The notes: generated by a model not told the origin, from the letters alone. A DNA stretch of 64,000 bases from Wolfiporia cocos (GCA_029448655.1 JACCLO010000066.1:1-64000), one strand, 5' to 3'. Shown: positions 35,201 through 48,276, counted from the stretch's first letter. Numbers and translations are program-made.

Positions 35201-35973
35201 GCTGCCCACCAGCTCCAAGTTTCGAGCAGTCTCGGGATCTATCATCATGCTGCCTTCTACTTGTACATATCGTATGAGGAGCGAAGAAGGAGCAAAGCGT
35301 AAATTGAGCTTCGACTCTGCATACTCGAATAGCGCGCTAGCTGCAGAGAGCGCGTAATACCTATTAATGTTGTTCAGTATAGTCGCAAGGTTTCGGACGC
35401 ATATACCCACTTGCTGGACACCGCGACAAGAGTTGCAGGCCGCTCATCGTCATCAACTATCAGCTGGTTGACAAAGGCAAGTCCTGCGTTTACAGTTGCA
35501 ACGCGAAGCATGTGCTCAGTAGTCATATTGCTCACCAGCATCATCGTTCCAGTATTTTCTCATCACTGGATCGACTGTGGCATCAAACTCTTCGATCATG
35601 CACTGCACTAGGACCGAAGTCGACGAGGCTTTCTTTCCTCCAGATGCCATAGGTGTATCTATCAGAGATAAAAAGGTGTTTGGGACCAGAATAATGGATG
35701 GAGAATGCAGATGAAGCTGATGCAGCGTCTTGACATATGTGGGACTGTCCACGAGCTGCGGACCATCATATTGAGCGATGATTCAGTACGAGCTGACTAC
35801 ATGCGCACCTGGATAAGGGAAACCCTCCCGGTATCCTTGTCCAATGCAGCAAGGCCGACTTCACGTGACACTCCGCGCCCTTCCAGGACATAGCTGGCCT
35901 CGTGCCTGGATGATGCGGCGGTCTGGGGTCGGGCGGTAGCCGGACGCGACTGGGCTGCCCAGCCGCGTGACAT
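32226..35973 (-). CDS. MSH4: MutS homologue 4, meiotic crossover protein
   Basis: The start at 35973 (MSRGWAAQSR) gives a 55-codon first exon, 35973-35809, containing YVLEGRGVSREVG. The following exons read SPTYVKTLHQLHLHSPSIIL, KYYALSAASALFEYAES, HTYTAMGARLLRANVLAPIT, SLAASEARETSTAKLAAARV, YAVKANYNRLLDVARETYKE, EFTGTLAIKAGQHPVLEN, the Walker A loop GPNMLGKSIYLRQ, Walker B and signature ILIDEVGRGTSP, YVFFATHFSEL and LDLARLADLPNDVL, ending at TAG 32226-32228. About twenty exons join in frame with introns of mostly 35-60 nt; one uses GC-AG (near 34815). Two micro-exons of 12 nt (33740-33751) and 8 nt (33485-33492) are required. Msh4 lacks the mismatch-binding N-terminal domain of MutS, as here. 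With Msh5 it clamps on recombination intermediates and promotes crossovers in meiotic prophase. No lesion was found, so it is probably functional. Confidence 0.93.
33485..33492 (-). other. MSH4: 8-nt micro-exon in MSH4 encoding the Walker A loop
   Basis: CATGTTAG (minus strand) is bounded by a 55-nt intron (33547-33493, GTTCGT...CGCAG) and a 52-nt intron (33484-33433, GTACGC...CATAG). It joins GGGCCGAA to GCAAGAGC to give GPNMLGKS. Without it the nucleotide-binding loop is lost and the frame is broken. Confidence 0.85.
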
Positions 35974-36289
35974 CGCCGTAGCGGGGTGGGATGAGGCAGG
36001 GCGTGCAAAGCCAGGAAAATATGGGACGAGCGTAGCGATCCAGCGAAAAGGAAAAGGCGCGAGACCGAGGGCGACGACAAATGACGGCGGGTTTGAGTCC
36101 CCGCATGCGATCGATCGACGAGCGGTGCCGAATCTCGGGACATCCTAATAAGGGATCTCAATTGTGCGTACAGGGCAGGTCTGAAACGAATACAATACGA
36201 GACTCGAGCAACGGGAGGACGTACAGGATTGTGAAAGTTAGTTACATGTGTTATCACGCCCACACCGTCCGCCCTATGCCTTAATTACT

Positions 36290-37205
36290 GCGTCTGTGTC
36301 CATCTTGTCTTCATCCCGCCGCGGTGACAGCGTTGCGGTGCTCGCTCCTCTCGACGTGGTCCCGCTGAACACGAAGCAGCACGCGGCGCTATCGGGCTGG
36401 GACACGCTCCGTGGCCCACGGCGCGTGCTCTACGCCTTGCAGTCAGGTGTCCTGCGTCCCGTTTGCCGCGATCGGTCCCGCATATATAGTAACTCTTCAT
36501 ATGCACTCGCACTCACCCCCTGGAAGCATCCCTCGCACACGTAGTCTCGCCGACCGTCACGACGCTGCCCGCGATACACCTCTCCACGTCCTTCCCCTGC
36601 GCCCGGGCGCCACACGACGCAAACGGGCAGGCAGACTGGGAGGAGGACGTATCTGCGCTCTTTCAGTAGGCTGGAATGGCATGCCTACACGCACAGCGGT
36701 GAGCTGCGCCATCTCCCTTTCACACGCCGATCTCACCTCACTCACTCGGCCGCGGCAGGCCGCACGCTGGCGACGCTACCGACCCTTACGTTGCCGTCTA
36801 CGCGCCGCCCGCGCCGGCGTCCGTCGCAGACGCGGTGCACGTCCGGTGGACCGGCCTCCTCCACACGCCGTTTGTGACTGACGTCGCGACCGCGCTCATG
36901 TTCATCCCCTTCCCTTCCAATCCCTGCCCTCTCATAGCGGCTCGGTGCTGATTTATTGATATGGTAACTCCGGGCGCCGGGCGCCGGCCACACTTGCTGC
37001 TGTGACCGTGCACGGCGTCCCGACTGTGCCTGCGGCGTATGTTCATGCTGATACTAAGAGGACGGTGCCGCTCGCGCCGTGGGCGGGGTCAGAGGACACG
37101 TGATGCTTGCTCCTTGGGAGGAACGAGGAGGGCCGGGAGGAGGAGGACGTGTGGACGCTGGCGGAGACTAGTGTGGGAAAATGGGACGAGCTGGTGGGTG
37201 GGTGA
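36290..37205 (+). pseudogene. RNase P/MRP p40 (Rpp40)-like relic
   Basis: Plus-strand segments LAPLDVVPLNTKQHAALSG, VVSPTVTTLPAIHLSTSFP, DWEEDVSALF, DPYVAVYAPPAPASVAD with HVRWTGLLHTPFV, and EDVWTLAETSVGKWDELVGG appear in the order I associate with basidiomycete Rpp40-type proteins. They are separated by frame changes, and a TAG follows DWEEDVSALFQ where a Trp codon would be expected. Rpp40 is a protein subunit of the tRNA 5'-processing ribonuclease P. The assignment rests on remembered family resemblance, so it is tentative. The damaged state is clearer than the name. Confidence 0.45.
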
Positions 37206-37217
37206 TCGAATCCTCCT

Positions 37218-38352
37218 CCGAACCCCGGCCATAGGTTTCGACACTGATCGCAATATTGGTCTCCCACTCGAAGCTCAAGCGCTCACTATCCTCGCCAATC
37301 GAGACGTCATCCTCGAAGACTTCGAGCAGGTGCGGCACTATTTCACGACGCCCCAGCTTCGCAGGTACCTCCTCTTCGATCAAATGCTTCGCGCCGGTCC
37401 GATCGACCTCGGGGAGTTCGCGCTGCCGGGTGGCTACGAAGCTTTACGGTCGCTATGGGCAGAGGATCTACGGTGCCCTCACCAGTTCTCGGAGTATGAC
37501 TCCACTGCCAACACGACGATCGTTCACGGGCAGCCACTTCCCCCTGGGTTCTTCGATCCGCCGACTACCCCTCACGCCGAGGACAGGGACGCACTCACAC
37601 CAGTGCAGATCGCTACGTGTGCCGGGCCAGCTGTGTTGATTTCTTTTGCACACTCGTCTCGTTGCTGTCAGAGCTGAAAATAACAACGATTCTCGGAGAC
37701 CGGCTCGACCCTTCGAGCATCAAGGCTGGTAAGACAACTCCAGGCTCCGACGGCAAAGAAGAGCGTGTTGTTCGAACACTTGGCAGGCGCGAGATCAGCG
37801 CCGAGCTCATTGTACGCATCCTCACTTTTTTGAGAATCAGCATCATGTACTCATGCTATTTTAAGCTACTTTGCACTGGTCAGAAATCTATTACCGATCT
37901 TGTCGCACGGGCAATTTCAGATGCAGTTATACTCGATGGATCGAAGAAAGACTCATACGTGTCAAGCGAACAATGCAGGTCGCTGTCCCAAGTAATCCCG
38001 CTGCGCCCGACATGCTAGTAGATTCTGCCACGGAGGGTGGTGATGAACATTTGCACGTACCACATCCGCACTTATTCGCTAGGGATCAAGCAGACTCGTC
38101 AAACGACGACTTCGAGCAATTTACGCCTGGCCCTCCGATGATCAAGACTACGCTCTGTCTCGTGAGCAACCCCCCCTCCCTCCTTTCCTAGTTGCTGTTT
38201 GGTGCCTCATAAGACTTCATTTATAGACTAAACAGCTATATGAGGTTGACGGAGAAGTGGGCGCGAAGATGGATGGGATGCCGGACTTGGAGGCGCATCG
38301 GATGTGGCAGTTCTATGGCGTTGAGACCGACGGAGACAAGATGTATGAGTGA
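37218..38352 (+). CDS. Unidentified multi-exon gene
   Basis: Coding-like exons: 37225-37620 (IGLPLEAQALTILANRDV ... RRYLLFDQMLRAG ... LWAEDLRCPHQFSEYDST), 37660-37830 (ELKITTILGDRLDPSSIK ... REISAELIVRIL), 37960-38150 (VAVPSNPAAPDMLVDS ... DDFEQFTPGPP) and 38226-38352 (KQLYEVDGEVGAKMDGM ... MWQFYGVETDGDKMYE then TGA). The frames are connected by plausible short introns (for example 38159-38225), but not all junctions were verified. I cannot name the family. The N-terminal part looks helical and the middle acidic. Confidence 0.5.
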
Positions 38353-38722
38353 TTGGCTCTCGTATGCATTGTTCGGACATTCTTGTCACTCTACGCCAGC
38401 TTTGGTTATGCTTCTTTCTTGTCTTGTACCATTATCGCATACCTCGCCCTGAAGACAAACGAGCGGCAAGGGTGGCTACTTTCTGCTAATGAGAAATATC
38501 ATATACCATACATATACCAGCTATGTTTGAAGCGTCCGCAGAAGCACAAGCTTGTATTCTGGACAACGTCGGCTCGAATCGGCGTCTTAATTCAGAGATG
38601 TCTAGTAGCGCGTGCGTTGCGTCGCGTCACGTATTTGTGATGGATGTGACACTACGCGTTTCCGCGTCGCGCCTTGTTCTTGACAGCCATACTAGTTACT
38701 CCTTGTACACCCACCACTTGAA

Positions 38723-41700
38723 ATGTCTGCCTCCGATTCTCCTTTCAAATTGCTGCAGCAGACTATCTCAAAATCTCGCGCCAAGAATAGCAAAAGTCTA
38801 GCAGAGGCCCTCGAGAAGGTGTCCTCCCACCTCGTCTTACTCGTAAGGCAGCTATTTGGGGCTCAGTGGATGTCTGTTCATCATCATATAGAATTTATCC
38901 ACGATATCCGAGCAAGCATCCAAAGTGTTATCTCAGTGTCTGCGCAGGCCCCTTCTTCCCATATACTCTGCTTTTCCGCAGCCTGCCCTTGAAGCCGCTG
39001 CCGCGATTTTCTACAAGGTCTATCACGAGAAGGTTCTCCCAACTCTTAGAAAGCAGCAGAATGAGCAACAGGGGTTATGGGAAGGAGTGCTCAACTCTCT
39101 CTTGTCCGGTGTTCTCGTATGCTTTAGTTCGATGTTTACGCTTTGTCCGGGAAGCTGACTATGTCCAGGATTTTCTCGATGAAAGTGAAAACGGTAATCT
39201 CCATCCCCATTCCCTTCTTCAGATGGGCTCATGGGTGCGCTAGACAAAGGCAAAAGTAGCAAAGCAAAGGACGTCATAGCAGCCACGCTTTTTCCCAATC
39301 TATGCGACATATGTTTCTCACCAACTGCTCCGATGATAAGTACTGGTTTACGATGCACTGTACGGTCTCTTACACCTTTATTTATGCGCCAAACTTACAC
39401 TCATTTCGACATTACCAGGCATATACTCTTCTCGCCGATTCTGCTGCGATGCATCACGCCAATCAACACACGCTTCGTGACGACCAAATCCTTGGAGGGT
39501 GAGCCTGATTCCATTTTACCTTACTATGCCGCATACCATTTCTTGTGCGTAGTCGTCGCCTCGGAGCCACCATCTGGCGCACCAAAGGTAAGCTCTCTCG
39601 AAGCAGCGTCATGTCAGATTCCGATACCATGATCCAGATTTCCTTCCTCTGGAGAGCTTGTTGACGCTATTTGCGCGTCTATTGCCTTCAACGAAGGGGG
39701 CTGCCTCCGGTCGCGCAAACCGTACTGCATTCATCCAGTCTGTGTTCAGCAAGTCGTCTCCCCCGGAAACCACCAGCATCGGACAAAAAGGTCACGGGGC
39801 TGCTTGAGAACGTGCCCTCGGAGGACTGGGACGTGACCTCACGGAAGATTGCCGAAGCACTGGCTGCTGGCGACCGGACTTTGTGAGTAACTTAAGCTGC
39901 CGTATTATCACGCTGACCGGCGCCATATAGCCCGCAGCCTTTTGCGATAGAAGAAGTCTGTGCCTGTGGGCAAACACAACGATGCGATAGGCTATATGTC
40001 GATCCCAAGGCAATACTCGTGAACATGCTCATAGAAGTGTGCCTTTTGACCTTATTCGATGTCCGTCATACGGCGAGCTGATTATATGTTCATACATCGA
40101 TACAGGATAACCAATATGAATCCCTGACAATCTCATACACTTCCATACACAAAATAGATATCCTGCGCGAGCGTTCTGGCGAGGAGAGGGTCGGCGCGCA
40201 GGTGCAAATTGTCATGTGCAGTCCTCCTATTCTCGGAGGAGAACCGATAACCTCTGGCATAGACGAAAGCGGCCCAGTTGTAACGTTTACTCTTACGAGC
40301 GGCGATCTGGACAGATTCGCAAATGCGTTGCGCGACAGAGGTCAAGTAAGAAAGCGTAGCTTATACTTTCTATCTGGTTTGCGAGTGCTGACACGGTATC
40401 GTAATGCAGGGACAGAAGTATAGAGAGATACTCCACCGAAGCTATCACTAGCGACGTCGCCACTGGTTTTAGATTTTGACACCCAGGGCAAGCCGATGAA
40501 ACAACTAAGCCAATCCGAGGTGCGCTAAATTGATCGCATTCTTCCATGACTGATCTCCACTCACTAGAGGATTGAGAAAGTCCAACAATGTGAGTATCAC
40601 ACAATCCATAGCATCCGCGCTCATCAACACTGTCAACTTTCCGCTAGTCTACAATACCAACCAAAGCAGTGACGAACTCAGCTGCGGATCAGACCTTGAT
40701 AACGCGACTAGTTCGAGATCTTCTGCTATCGACGAACGTCAGTCTATGAAATCTACGCCCCATATGCGTTCGAAAAATGTCCGAAGAGAAGCCTTTGGCG
40801 CAAGCGATGAGGAACTATGTGATCCATCTGACGTCGACTCGGTTCTGCTGGCCCCGCCTCAACGTAGGCAACGGTCGGAAGGCCCTAGAGTAATCTCCAC
40901 TAGGTCAGCCAAATCGTCCGAATCCCGACTTGCCGGGAAAACCCGCAAGTCGACCAATAACTCTGTTGCCGCCAAGGCCTACAAGAGAAAGCGAGATTCT
41001 ACTGAGTGCAGCGAAGACGGTCCTAACTCAGATAAGCTGGCAGAGGACGCTGTTGCCAATAAACGATCCAAGACTTCCCCGACAGGTCGTAGCGCTCTTT
41101 GCACACCAGATCCTCCAGAGCGCACGGAATCTCAGGTGCTTCAGCCTCGTTCTACAGCGGCGACTAGGGCAACCAACAGATATCACGGCGAAAAGGAGAA
41201 AATATGTTCTCCTACCTCATGCTCCCACATGATTGACTATGGTGCTCTACCCGAATCCGATCCATTTTCGTCTACTCGGAACACGTTGTCTCCTCTCACA
41301 GCTTTGTTTGCTCGTCGCAAGAAGGCCGACAATAAGCCTGCCCTGGAAAGCAAAGCCCCTCAGTCGAGCACGACCAAAGGTAGACCTCATAAAGCAAAGC
41401 TCTGGAAGACAAAACCGTCTCCGCCGGGCCCTATCATCTACCAGGGAGCCTCGGACGACGATCCGTTATGTGACAGGCATGAGCTATCTGACACGTTCGT
41501 CGAGGACGAACCTGTCGAAGAGACTAAGGAAAATCAATCGGAAGTAAAAATCAAGACACACGCAAAGCATGTGGTCCCTGCTCTCGCAGCCAGTGCTTCG
41601 ACAACGGACAAAAGGGTATGTTTGTTCTCTTGCGTTCTCGTGATTGATGAGAAAGCCATATCATGGTCGTGGACTACAGAGGGTCGAAATGTCGAACCCT

Positions 41701-43106
41701 GCCTTGCAAGAGAAAGCTCACCCATTGTCAGGTTCTACCAACATTGCTAAGGCGCGTGTACCGTGACACTTTCTACGCCATACGCTAATACTAAAACAGT
41801 CCACAAGCAAAAAGAGAAAGATTGCGCCATGGGCCAACCTCACTTCTGAAGCCCCTCACAGATCTGCGACTGTAGACAACAGTACGAGCGGAGTTCCTGG
41901 TGTTCACCATGAAGAAACCATACAGCCTACACTGAATACTTTGGGATGCACATCTCTGTCCAAGAAGTCTATGTCATCATCCGCATCTGAAAGCCTCTTG
42001 ACGGGATCTGGTAATGTTCATACAGGGCCTCTGCCTGAGGAGCCAGCCACCGCTGAAGATTCTATGTCAGACATCTCCGAAGTTGCCAACAAGGCGATAC
42101 ATGCGACCATAGCAGATTCCATGCTCGGAACGAATACCACACCAAGATCCGATCGTATACATTCTCCTGCTCCTCTCGTCATTCCCTCTCCGGAAAAGCT
42201 TGAGCAAACTGATTTTGAGTTGACGGAGGTAACATCTACCCCAATTGGCAAGGTTGTTGAGGTCGATGATTGTGCAGGAGACTCTGTCTCCACGAGAAAG
42301 ACCCATCCTAGACATTCCGTTACCTTCGCGCCAGTCGTGGAAGAATGCGAACCGTTGCCGGAGTTGAACTTTGAGATTGGTTCTCGGAGTCAGCCCACAT
42401 CGCTGAGCCCATACAAGCGAGAGAGGGCTACTGGTAAACTTATCCATAGATACAACGGCGCACTTCTGACTTTTGTTGTTAGTGTCACTGGGACTGCTGC
42501 TGCAGGATATTGAACACGAGCCTTTCATAGGGCGACGTGAACGTGGCTCATTCCGGAAAACAAATATAACGGGTGCTGGGAACCGCTCGCGGTGCAAGGA
42601 AGCCACTGCAAATGTCCAAGACATCGAAGATGTTCTGCGGGAGTTGCATCAGGTGCCGTAGAAGCTGCTAAGGATATTGCGGTATGCTGAGTATGTGCTC
42701 GACCCTCGCAGGCTATTTTCGGCAAGATCACGGATCGCTTTGACAGCGTACGTGAAGAAGTGCACATTGATCGGAGTGCAATCCTCCGGGAGGCAGCGCA
42801 GGATCCTATGCACATGCGTGCGGATAGGTGTGTGCTGACTGCCCATACATACTTCGCATTCTTGCGGACCTGCTGATCCCTGTGAACGGCCACTGCAGTG
42901 TCGCCCACTTCAACCGCCTTATCGACCTCGAGGCCGAATATGCGTCCTCTGGGCGTGCTGTCATTGACAGTTTGGAAGAGTTGCTTCGCGCAAATGAAGG
43001 GATATGCTGCAAAATAGAAGAGACGATAAAGAGCATCGATCGTACAACACTCGTTGGAAGGATGCCGGTGGTCCTAGTGGAAATTCCCGCGAGCCTGAGA
43101 CAGTGA
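38723..43106 (+). CDS. Putative Red1/SYCP2-type meiotic chromosome axis protein
   Basis: ATG 38723 (MSASDSPFKLLQQTISKS). The N-terminal half is helical and armadillo-like: QASKVLSQCLRRPLLPIYS, ALEAAAAIFYKVYHEKVLP, DVIAATLFPNLCDICFS, LLTLFARLLPSTKGAA. A compact beta-rich region follows: PQPFAIEEVCACGQTQ, YESLTISYTSIHKIDIL, VVTFTLTSGDLDRFANALR. A long Ser/Lys-rich disordered segment with basic clusters (SKKRKIAPW) comes next, and then a C-terminal coiled coil: ITDRFDSVREEVHIDRSAIL and LEAEYASSGRAVIDSLEELL. This order (ARM-like, PH-like, linker, coiled coil) is that of Red1 and SYCP2. Exon joins I checked keep frame, including 40444 (GTATAG acceptor) and the T/TC split codon at about 40649. Function is inferred from architecture only. 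Confidence 0.5.
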
Positions 43107-44354
43107 AAGGAATACAACCATGTTATAGTAGAGAACGCGGTGAGTTCGCTCGATATCACAAACGCTCTAGTACAAATCATTGCATGTTGATCATCACATG
43201 CAGCTGTAGCATGAAACAGGAAACAAGACACAGCTGTATACAAGCGATCGGTCCACGCACGCCTCAGAAGGGATAGTGTTAGTTTACATGACCATTGCAA
43301 GCGGAAGGTGATATGTGCAATGCATGTAACTCTCACCTAACTACCGTCATCCGGCATTCGATACTCAAATAACTTGTTGTTCTAACAATGGTATGCCAAT
43401 AACCCCGTGCAAAACCACCTAGCATTCCAACGCAGCATGAGGAAGCTAAAGTATTCGCCGTGACACCTCGCTACCCAGCTTCCTTTGTTCATACCGTCTC
43501 GATACAGAGCACCTTGTGTTATGCATCCATCGGGCTCATCTCGACCACTGTTGGGGCGCGGCCACTCCTCGCCGGTGTGGCACCCTTCTCTTCCCATCCC
43601 GCGCGCCACACTATCTTCCATTTTCCACACTCTCGTTGAATGGTTACTTCTTCCATCATTGCCGAACACGCTCTCTGACACCCGTAACATAAGTTTATAT
43701 CCAATGACGGCGACAGCCTGAGACATTGTTTCACGGCATTGCGGCGGGTCTCTTGGCACGGAAAGATTAGGTTTACTTCTCAATAAAATCGGCTATGAGC
43801 ACAGCTGTGCACGCATCAAAGCACGCATTGGTGAGCCGATTTGCTATCGACCTCCGCCATTATGTGGGCTGGAACTGCATCAGAATGGTGCCTGTGCGCA
43901 GCACACATGAAAGCGTGAAGGGGACTTGCTAGGTGCACCATTCACGAAGGGTTCACGAGCCTAGACGATCATTGCGAGATGAACGGGCGTGGTGTCTCAC
44001 TGTGCCTTGCGAACAAGTGCCTCGCTAGTGCAGATGCATTTGGGTGACGGGGATCGCGAGATGAACGGACTTCTCACTCTGAGTGCGAGTGAGAGTCGAC
44101 TTCGTGATCGCGTACTAGCTTGCCGTGAATTGGAAGGGATTAATATGGATCGTAAACGCCCAGCGCCACCGATGCCGCGAGTCGGCACACTGGTTTGTCA
44201 GCATGGGACCCTGGACACCATGCATATATGGTCACCGGAGCACTGGTTGCCGTCCAGTGCAGCGTGGTGACTCTTGCTTACTGATAGGTAGACTCGCATC
44301 TCTCCTATTGACTGCCACCACAGCCCTCCCCCTCCCAAGCCCAAGCACGGTGTC
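43107..44354. other. No supported gene
   Basis: Frames at 43382-43783 (minus) and 43989-44270 (plus) show no motif. This is probably the intergenic region between the axis-like gene and the kinase pseudogene. Confidence 0.45.
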
Positions 44355-47019
44355 ATGTCATCGGGTTTGAAACGTCCCAGTGACACCCCATCATCACCAC
44401 GCAAGAAGCCGCGTCCTCAATACAAAACTCTAAAGAGCTTAGTCGAGGAGGCAGCCAAAAGGTCAACCGCTTGATTGAACATGTAAAAAAAGAGATATTG
44501 CCGCTTCTGCAGGAGGAGGGTCTTGGTACAGTTGGTGCTAAGCTCGCTATGAGTATTATGGGACTTGTGGTCAGTGCAGCTTCTGCTCCTGGAGAGAAGG
44601 AGTTGGGTGAAATGCAGTACTTGGAAGTACATATCAACATCCCAGATGATTACCCAGATATGGCAAGTAGGCTTGCTATCTATTCCTGACGTCCCTAGTC
44701 CCAAGCTGACATGCACTCAAAAGAGTTACAACTGAATGATTTGAATACACAATATGCGAACCTTGCCTTTTATTTCAGGGTACTGCTCAACTCCCTCCCT
44801 GCACCATCAGAATTTGCCAAGACGGACGTGTGGGCAGACGTACAAAGAACCCGCGCAGCCATCTTATGTATGCGTCCCGTTGAAAAGAGCGGTGTGCCGA
44901 TATGCACGCTCCACGATGTCTTTCGTCTTTTCCGAATTCGACTTGGCACAGACCTTTCTTCAGCCACCGATGACCCTATCGCGGTTGCCTCCATCCGTGC
45001 TGCCGCCTTATTGTGCAACGAGATGGGAAACCCGTTCGCGATGAGAACGCACGCACAGCGAAATTTAACGAATGTGTTCAAGGACTGCTCCCTAACTTTA
45101 GGCTCAACCACAAATTTTTTCCCAAACTCGACCGTGCCGTATGCAAACCGGATGCAACGTTGTTCATGGACGAGGAGGAGATCTTCCCAGTTTGCCTGCG
45201 TGAGGACAAGCGTGAGGCGGGCGAAACTGACACAGACTAGACTGTGGGACTCACACTATAACCTTATAGACGACTTGAAGATGTTGCAGAAGGTTGGTGA
45301 GGAGGCTAGTGGGCGCAAGCAGAGATGGTATGTAACTGTGCGAATGCAGAGAACAAATCTAAGGCTTATCCGCAGTGATAGCCCTACTTATATACATGTT
45401 TTGTTTGGTTACCGGTAAGGGAGCCAAACATGAAGGTGGTCTGTGCGCAGACATAACTAATATGGTTTAGTCGTAAACTACCATAGACCATGTGCGCCGG
45501 TAATGGCCGCACCAGTAAGATCGTTTGTTTGGACCGTAGGTCCATGTTGTGGAAGTGGCTGTAGCTACGTTAGTAAGCCATGCATGTGATTATTATATTC
45601 CGGGATCGGGATATGAGTAATCGTAAGGTCATTGGCATGTGATAACGAGCGGGCCGCTTATCCAATTGTACTGACATAGCCCGGTATCGGGATATGAGTA
45701 AGGCGCGTGACACCGGAGGTTAGTCCGCTGAGTCATTGACGCGTACAAGCGTGTTATGTACGTGTTGTTATGACAAGTGGACGTATACCGCGTTGTGTAC
45801 GTGTTGTTTGGTTGCGTGTACGTGTAGACGGGCGCTTAGCAGCGTAAATGTCTACAAGGTTGTAGAAATACCAGATAAATAGGTAAAAATACGGGAAAAA
45901 TAGTGGCATGTCCCAAATCTGTGACAGAAACTGGCTATGACGTCTACATGCAAGTGGCGCACGACTACTCGATTGTGGTCAAAACTCTTCGATGTGCATG
46001 AAGGCGGGTGCACCAATGTTTCTCCCATGCTTGTTGGGTATGTACTTTGAACCAAACATACATGTTCTTGGGCGCCCTTATGATTATCACACAGGACCCC
46101 ATCTGTCCATGCAGGGCGGTTTTTATGATGGAGAGGATTACATAGTGGAACCACTAAGTGCAATGTATTGTATGCTACCAGACGTCACCAAAGAGCGACA
46201 GAATCAGCTCGCACGGTTGCTGTATGCGCTCGCTAAAGGAGTAGAGGAGCTGAAGGAGTACGTTGCCCAACACAATAATGCCACTGTGGGATCAGGTTAA
46301 TGTCGTCCTACAGGCTGGCTTCATCAACCGCTGAACCACCCTCATTCCCTTGTGGCACCCCTCAAATCTACTCATCCTGCACGCTGTATGCCGACACCGC
46401 TGCCGACACCGCTGCCGACAAACCAAGCACTGGGACCCTCACATTCAAGAAGCCTCTTGTCGTCGATCTCAACAACCGAGTGCTGTTCACAGCAACGTTG
46501 TCGACGACCTCTGCACGGGAGAAGTTGCCGGAGCAGACACCTGTGGTTGTCAAGCTTGTCAGCGGTTCCTATGGCGAAGACATACATCGACTTCTGGCGA
46601 AGGAAGGCCTCGTGCCTACCCTCCATGGGTGTGTCTGCTTGGAAGGTGCTCCTGTTGCCTACATCATGGACCACTTGGATGGGGATTGGAAGCGCTTACA
46701 CGACCTCTTACGTGATTTAACCCCTCTGTGCCGTAAGGCTATACGGGAATCATTGGAGAATGTTCTGAAATTGCTCAAGAAAAAGGGCTTCGTACACGGC
46801 GACCTTAGGTCGAGCAATATCATGGCGCGGATCGTTGACGAAGAAAAAGCGGAGATCAAGGTTGTCGACTTTGATTGGGCGGGCAAAGCCAGTCAGGTAT
46901 TCTACCCTGCGATGCGCAACGAGTCCATCGGTTGGCCTGGTCGGCCCTGTGGTCCAATTGAAGCTGAGGATGACCGCGAACTGCTTGATTCGTGGTGGCC
47001 ACGAGAAACCCATGTCTGA
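44355..47019 (+). pseudogene. HGDLR-type small kinase-like gene, interrupted by a solo LTR
   Basis: Starts MSSGLKRPSDTPSSPRKKPR at 44355. A frame change near 44460 leads into RLIEHVKKEILPLLQEEGLG. Further segments read DATLFMDEEEIFPVCLRED, then, after the LTR 45228-45926, GYDVYMQVAHDYSIVVKTL. Another shift precedes AGAPMFLPCLLG and GGFYDGEDYIVEPLSAM. The kinase part has VVVKLVSGSYGEDIHRLL, APVAYIMDHLDGDW, the catalytic loop FVHGDLRSSNIM and the metal site VVDFDWAGKA, ending at 47019. Proteins of this layout are abundant in Agaricomycetes and of unclear substrate. The LTR and at least two shifts inactivate this copy. Confidence 0.78.
45228..45926 (-). repeat. Solo LTR, 699 bp, TSD GAAAC
   Basis: Flanked by GAAAC at 45223-45227 and 45927-45931, inside a kinase-like exon whose frame continues across one copy of the duplication. 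Minus-oriented. The U3 resembles 62247-62625. Confidence 0.93.
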
Positions 47020-48004
47020 TCGTTGTTTCAAAGAATGCTTCACTCCTCCTTCTCTCGCTACATTTGTATGTAGTTTCCATTCTCGATGTGACTATACCAG
47101 CAATGCATACAACCAAAAATACTACGGCTGATCATGGTTTCGGTGATTTGCAAGCGATGCATTGTTGCGCGCTGGACACCATGCAGACAGTCTGAAGTCG
47201 CATACGGAGGCATCAGATCAGCCACAGCCCAGTTAAATTAAATCCAGACACTGGCGGTGGTCCGTGCTTTCCTTTTTTGCATTAGACATGTATGACTCCC
47301 TTGCACCTGTTTTGAATTATGTACCTTTGTCGTGATTATATGGGCAGCAACACTTGCAGATGTTCGATGGTGCAACAAGCTGCAAGGCCAGATTGTAATA
47401 TTGCACATTGAAATCTGACGCTGTGTGCTGCATCGAAAGGCGGTATACACCGGCTTGAGATCCGAGCAGTCATATGATTGCAACTTGTGTATCACGATGC
47501 AAATACAATCTCGAGCAATATGCCACAGTGGTCAGCGGTATGGATTGCATGACCCCAGCTCACATGTCTCTAAGCATGGTTTTAACGGGTCACCACAGGT
47601 TGATGATTCCTCATATATTGTATGGATATGTTGGCTCTCTGACAATGTCGAGAACGATTTGCATGTGGCTTCGCTCATTCTGCGGTCCATTCTTAATATA
47701 CTTGGCTGTTGCAGATATGGTGACGTGGAAAATGGACGTCTCCCCAGGTCCTCGCCGTACAGCATCTTAGCCAAAGCATAGTGGGGGATATTGTGCTTCT
47801 CGAGGTAGGCATTGATCTTGATGTAGTGAACGATTTCATTGATGCATTTGGTCTATATCACGTGCTGGTGTGGACCCAATACAATTCTCCAGCCGTAATG
47901 CAATAACCATTGCACCAAAAGGGCACAATGCCAACTCTGTTGGCATCGGTGGGTCTCAGTACTTAAGCTATTATGGCACATGGTCGTGACATGCTCATGA
48001 CAGT
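47020..48004. other. No supported gene
   Basis: Short frames only. AT-moderate sequence between the kinase relic and the broken gene that ends at 48005. Confidence 0.4.
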
Positions 48005-48276
48005 CTAGCAATACTGCTCCTTGATAATGATGCGTTTGACTTGGTCCGCACCCGTCCGCTCGGCCGACACATCCGTCGCACCAGAGTCCTCAACGGCCAT
48101 GGAAGAGCTGTCAGCGTCATCTCCGCGTGCTTGCCCATGCAGTGTGAGACTCAACGTATAGTTGCATGCAGACCCTTTCCTCTTGCACCACGATGAGGGA
48201 GGAGTACTGTTAGAATCCCCCTGAGTCAGGTGCCAATTCTCAGGCAGCAGACACCAGTAGATCAGCAGCCCCTCCC

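Noticed and set aside
46386..46430. Short tandem GCCGACACCGCT-like repeat as a minisatellite
   Set aside because: Only two to three units, within the kinase-like reading frame.
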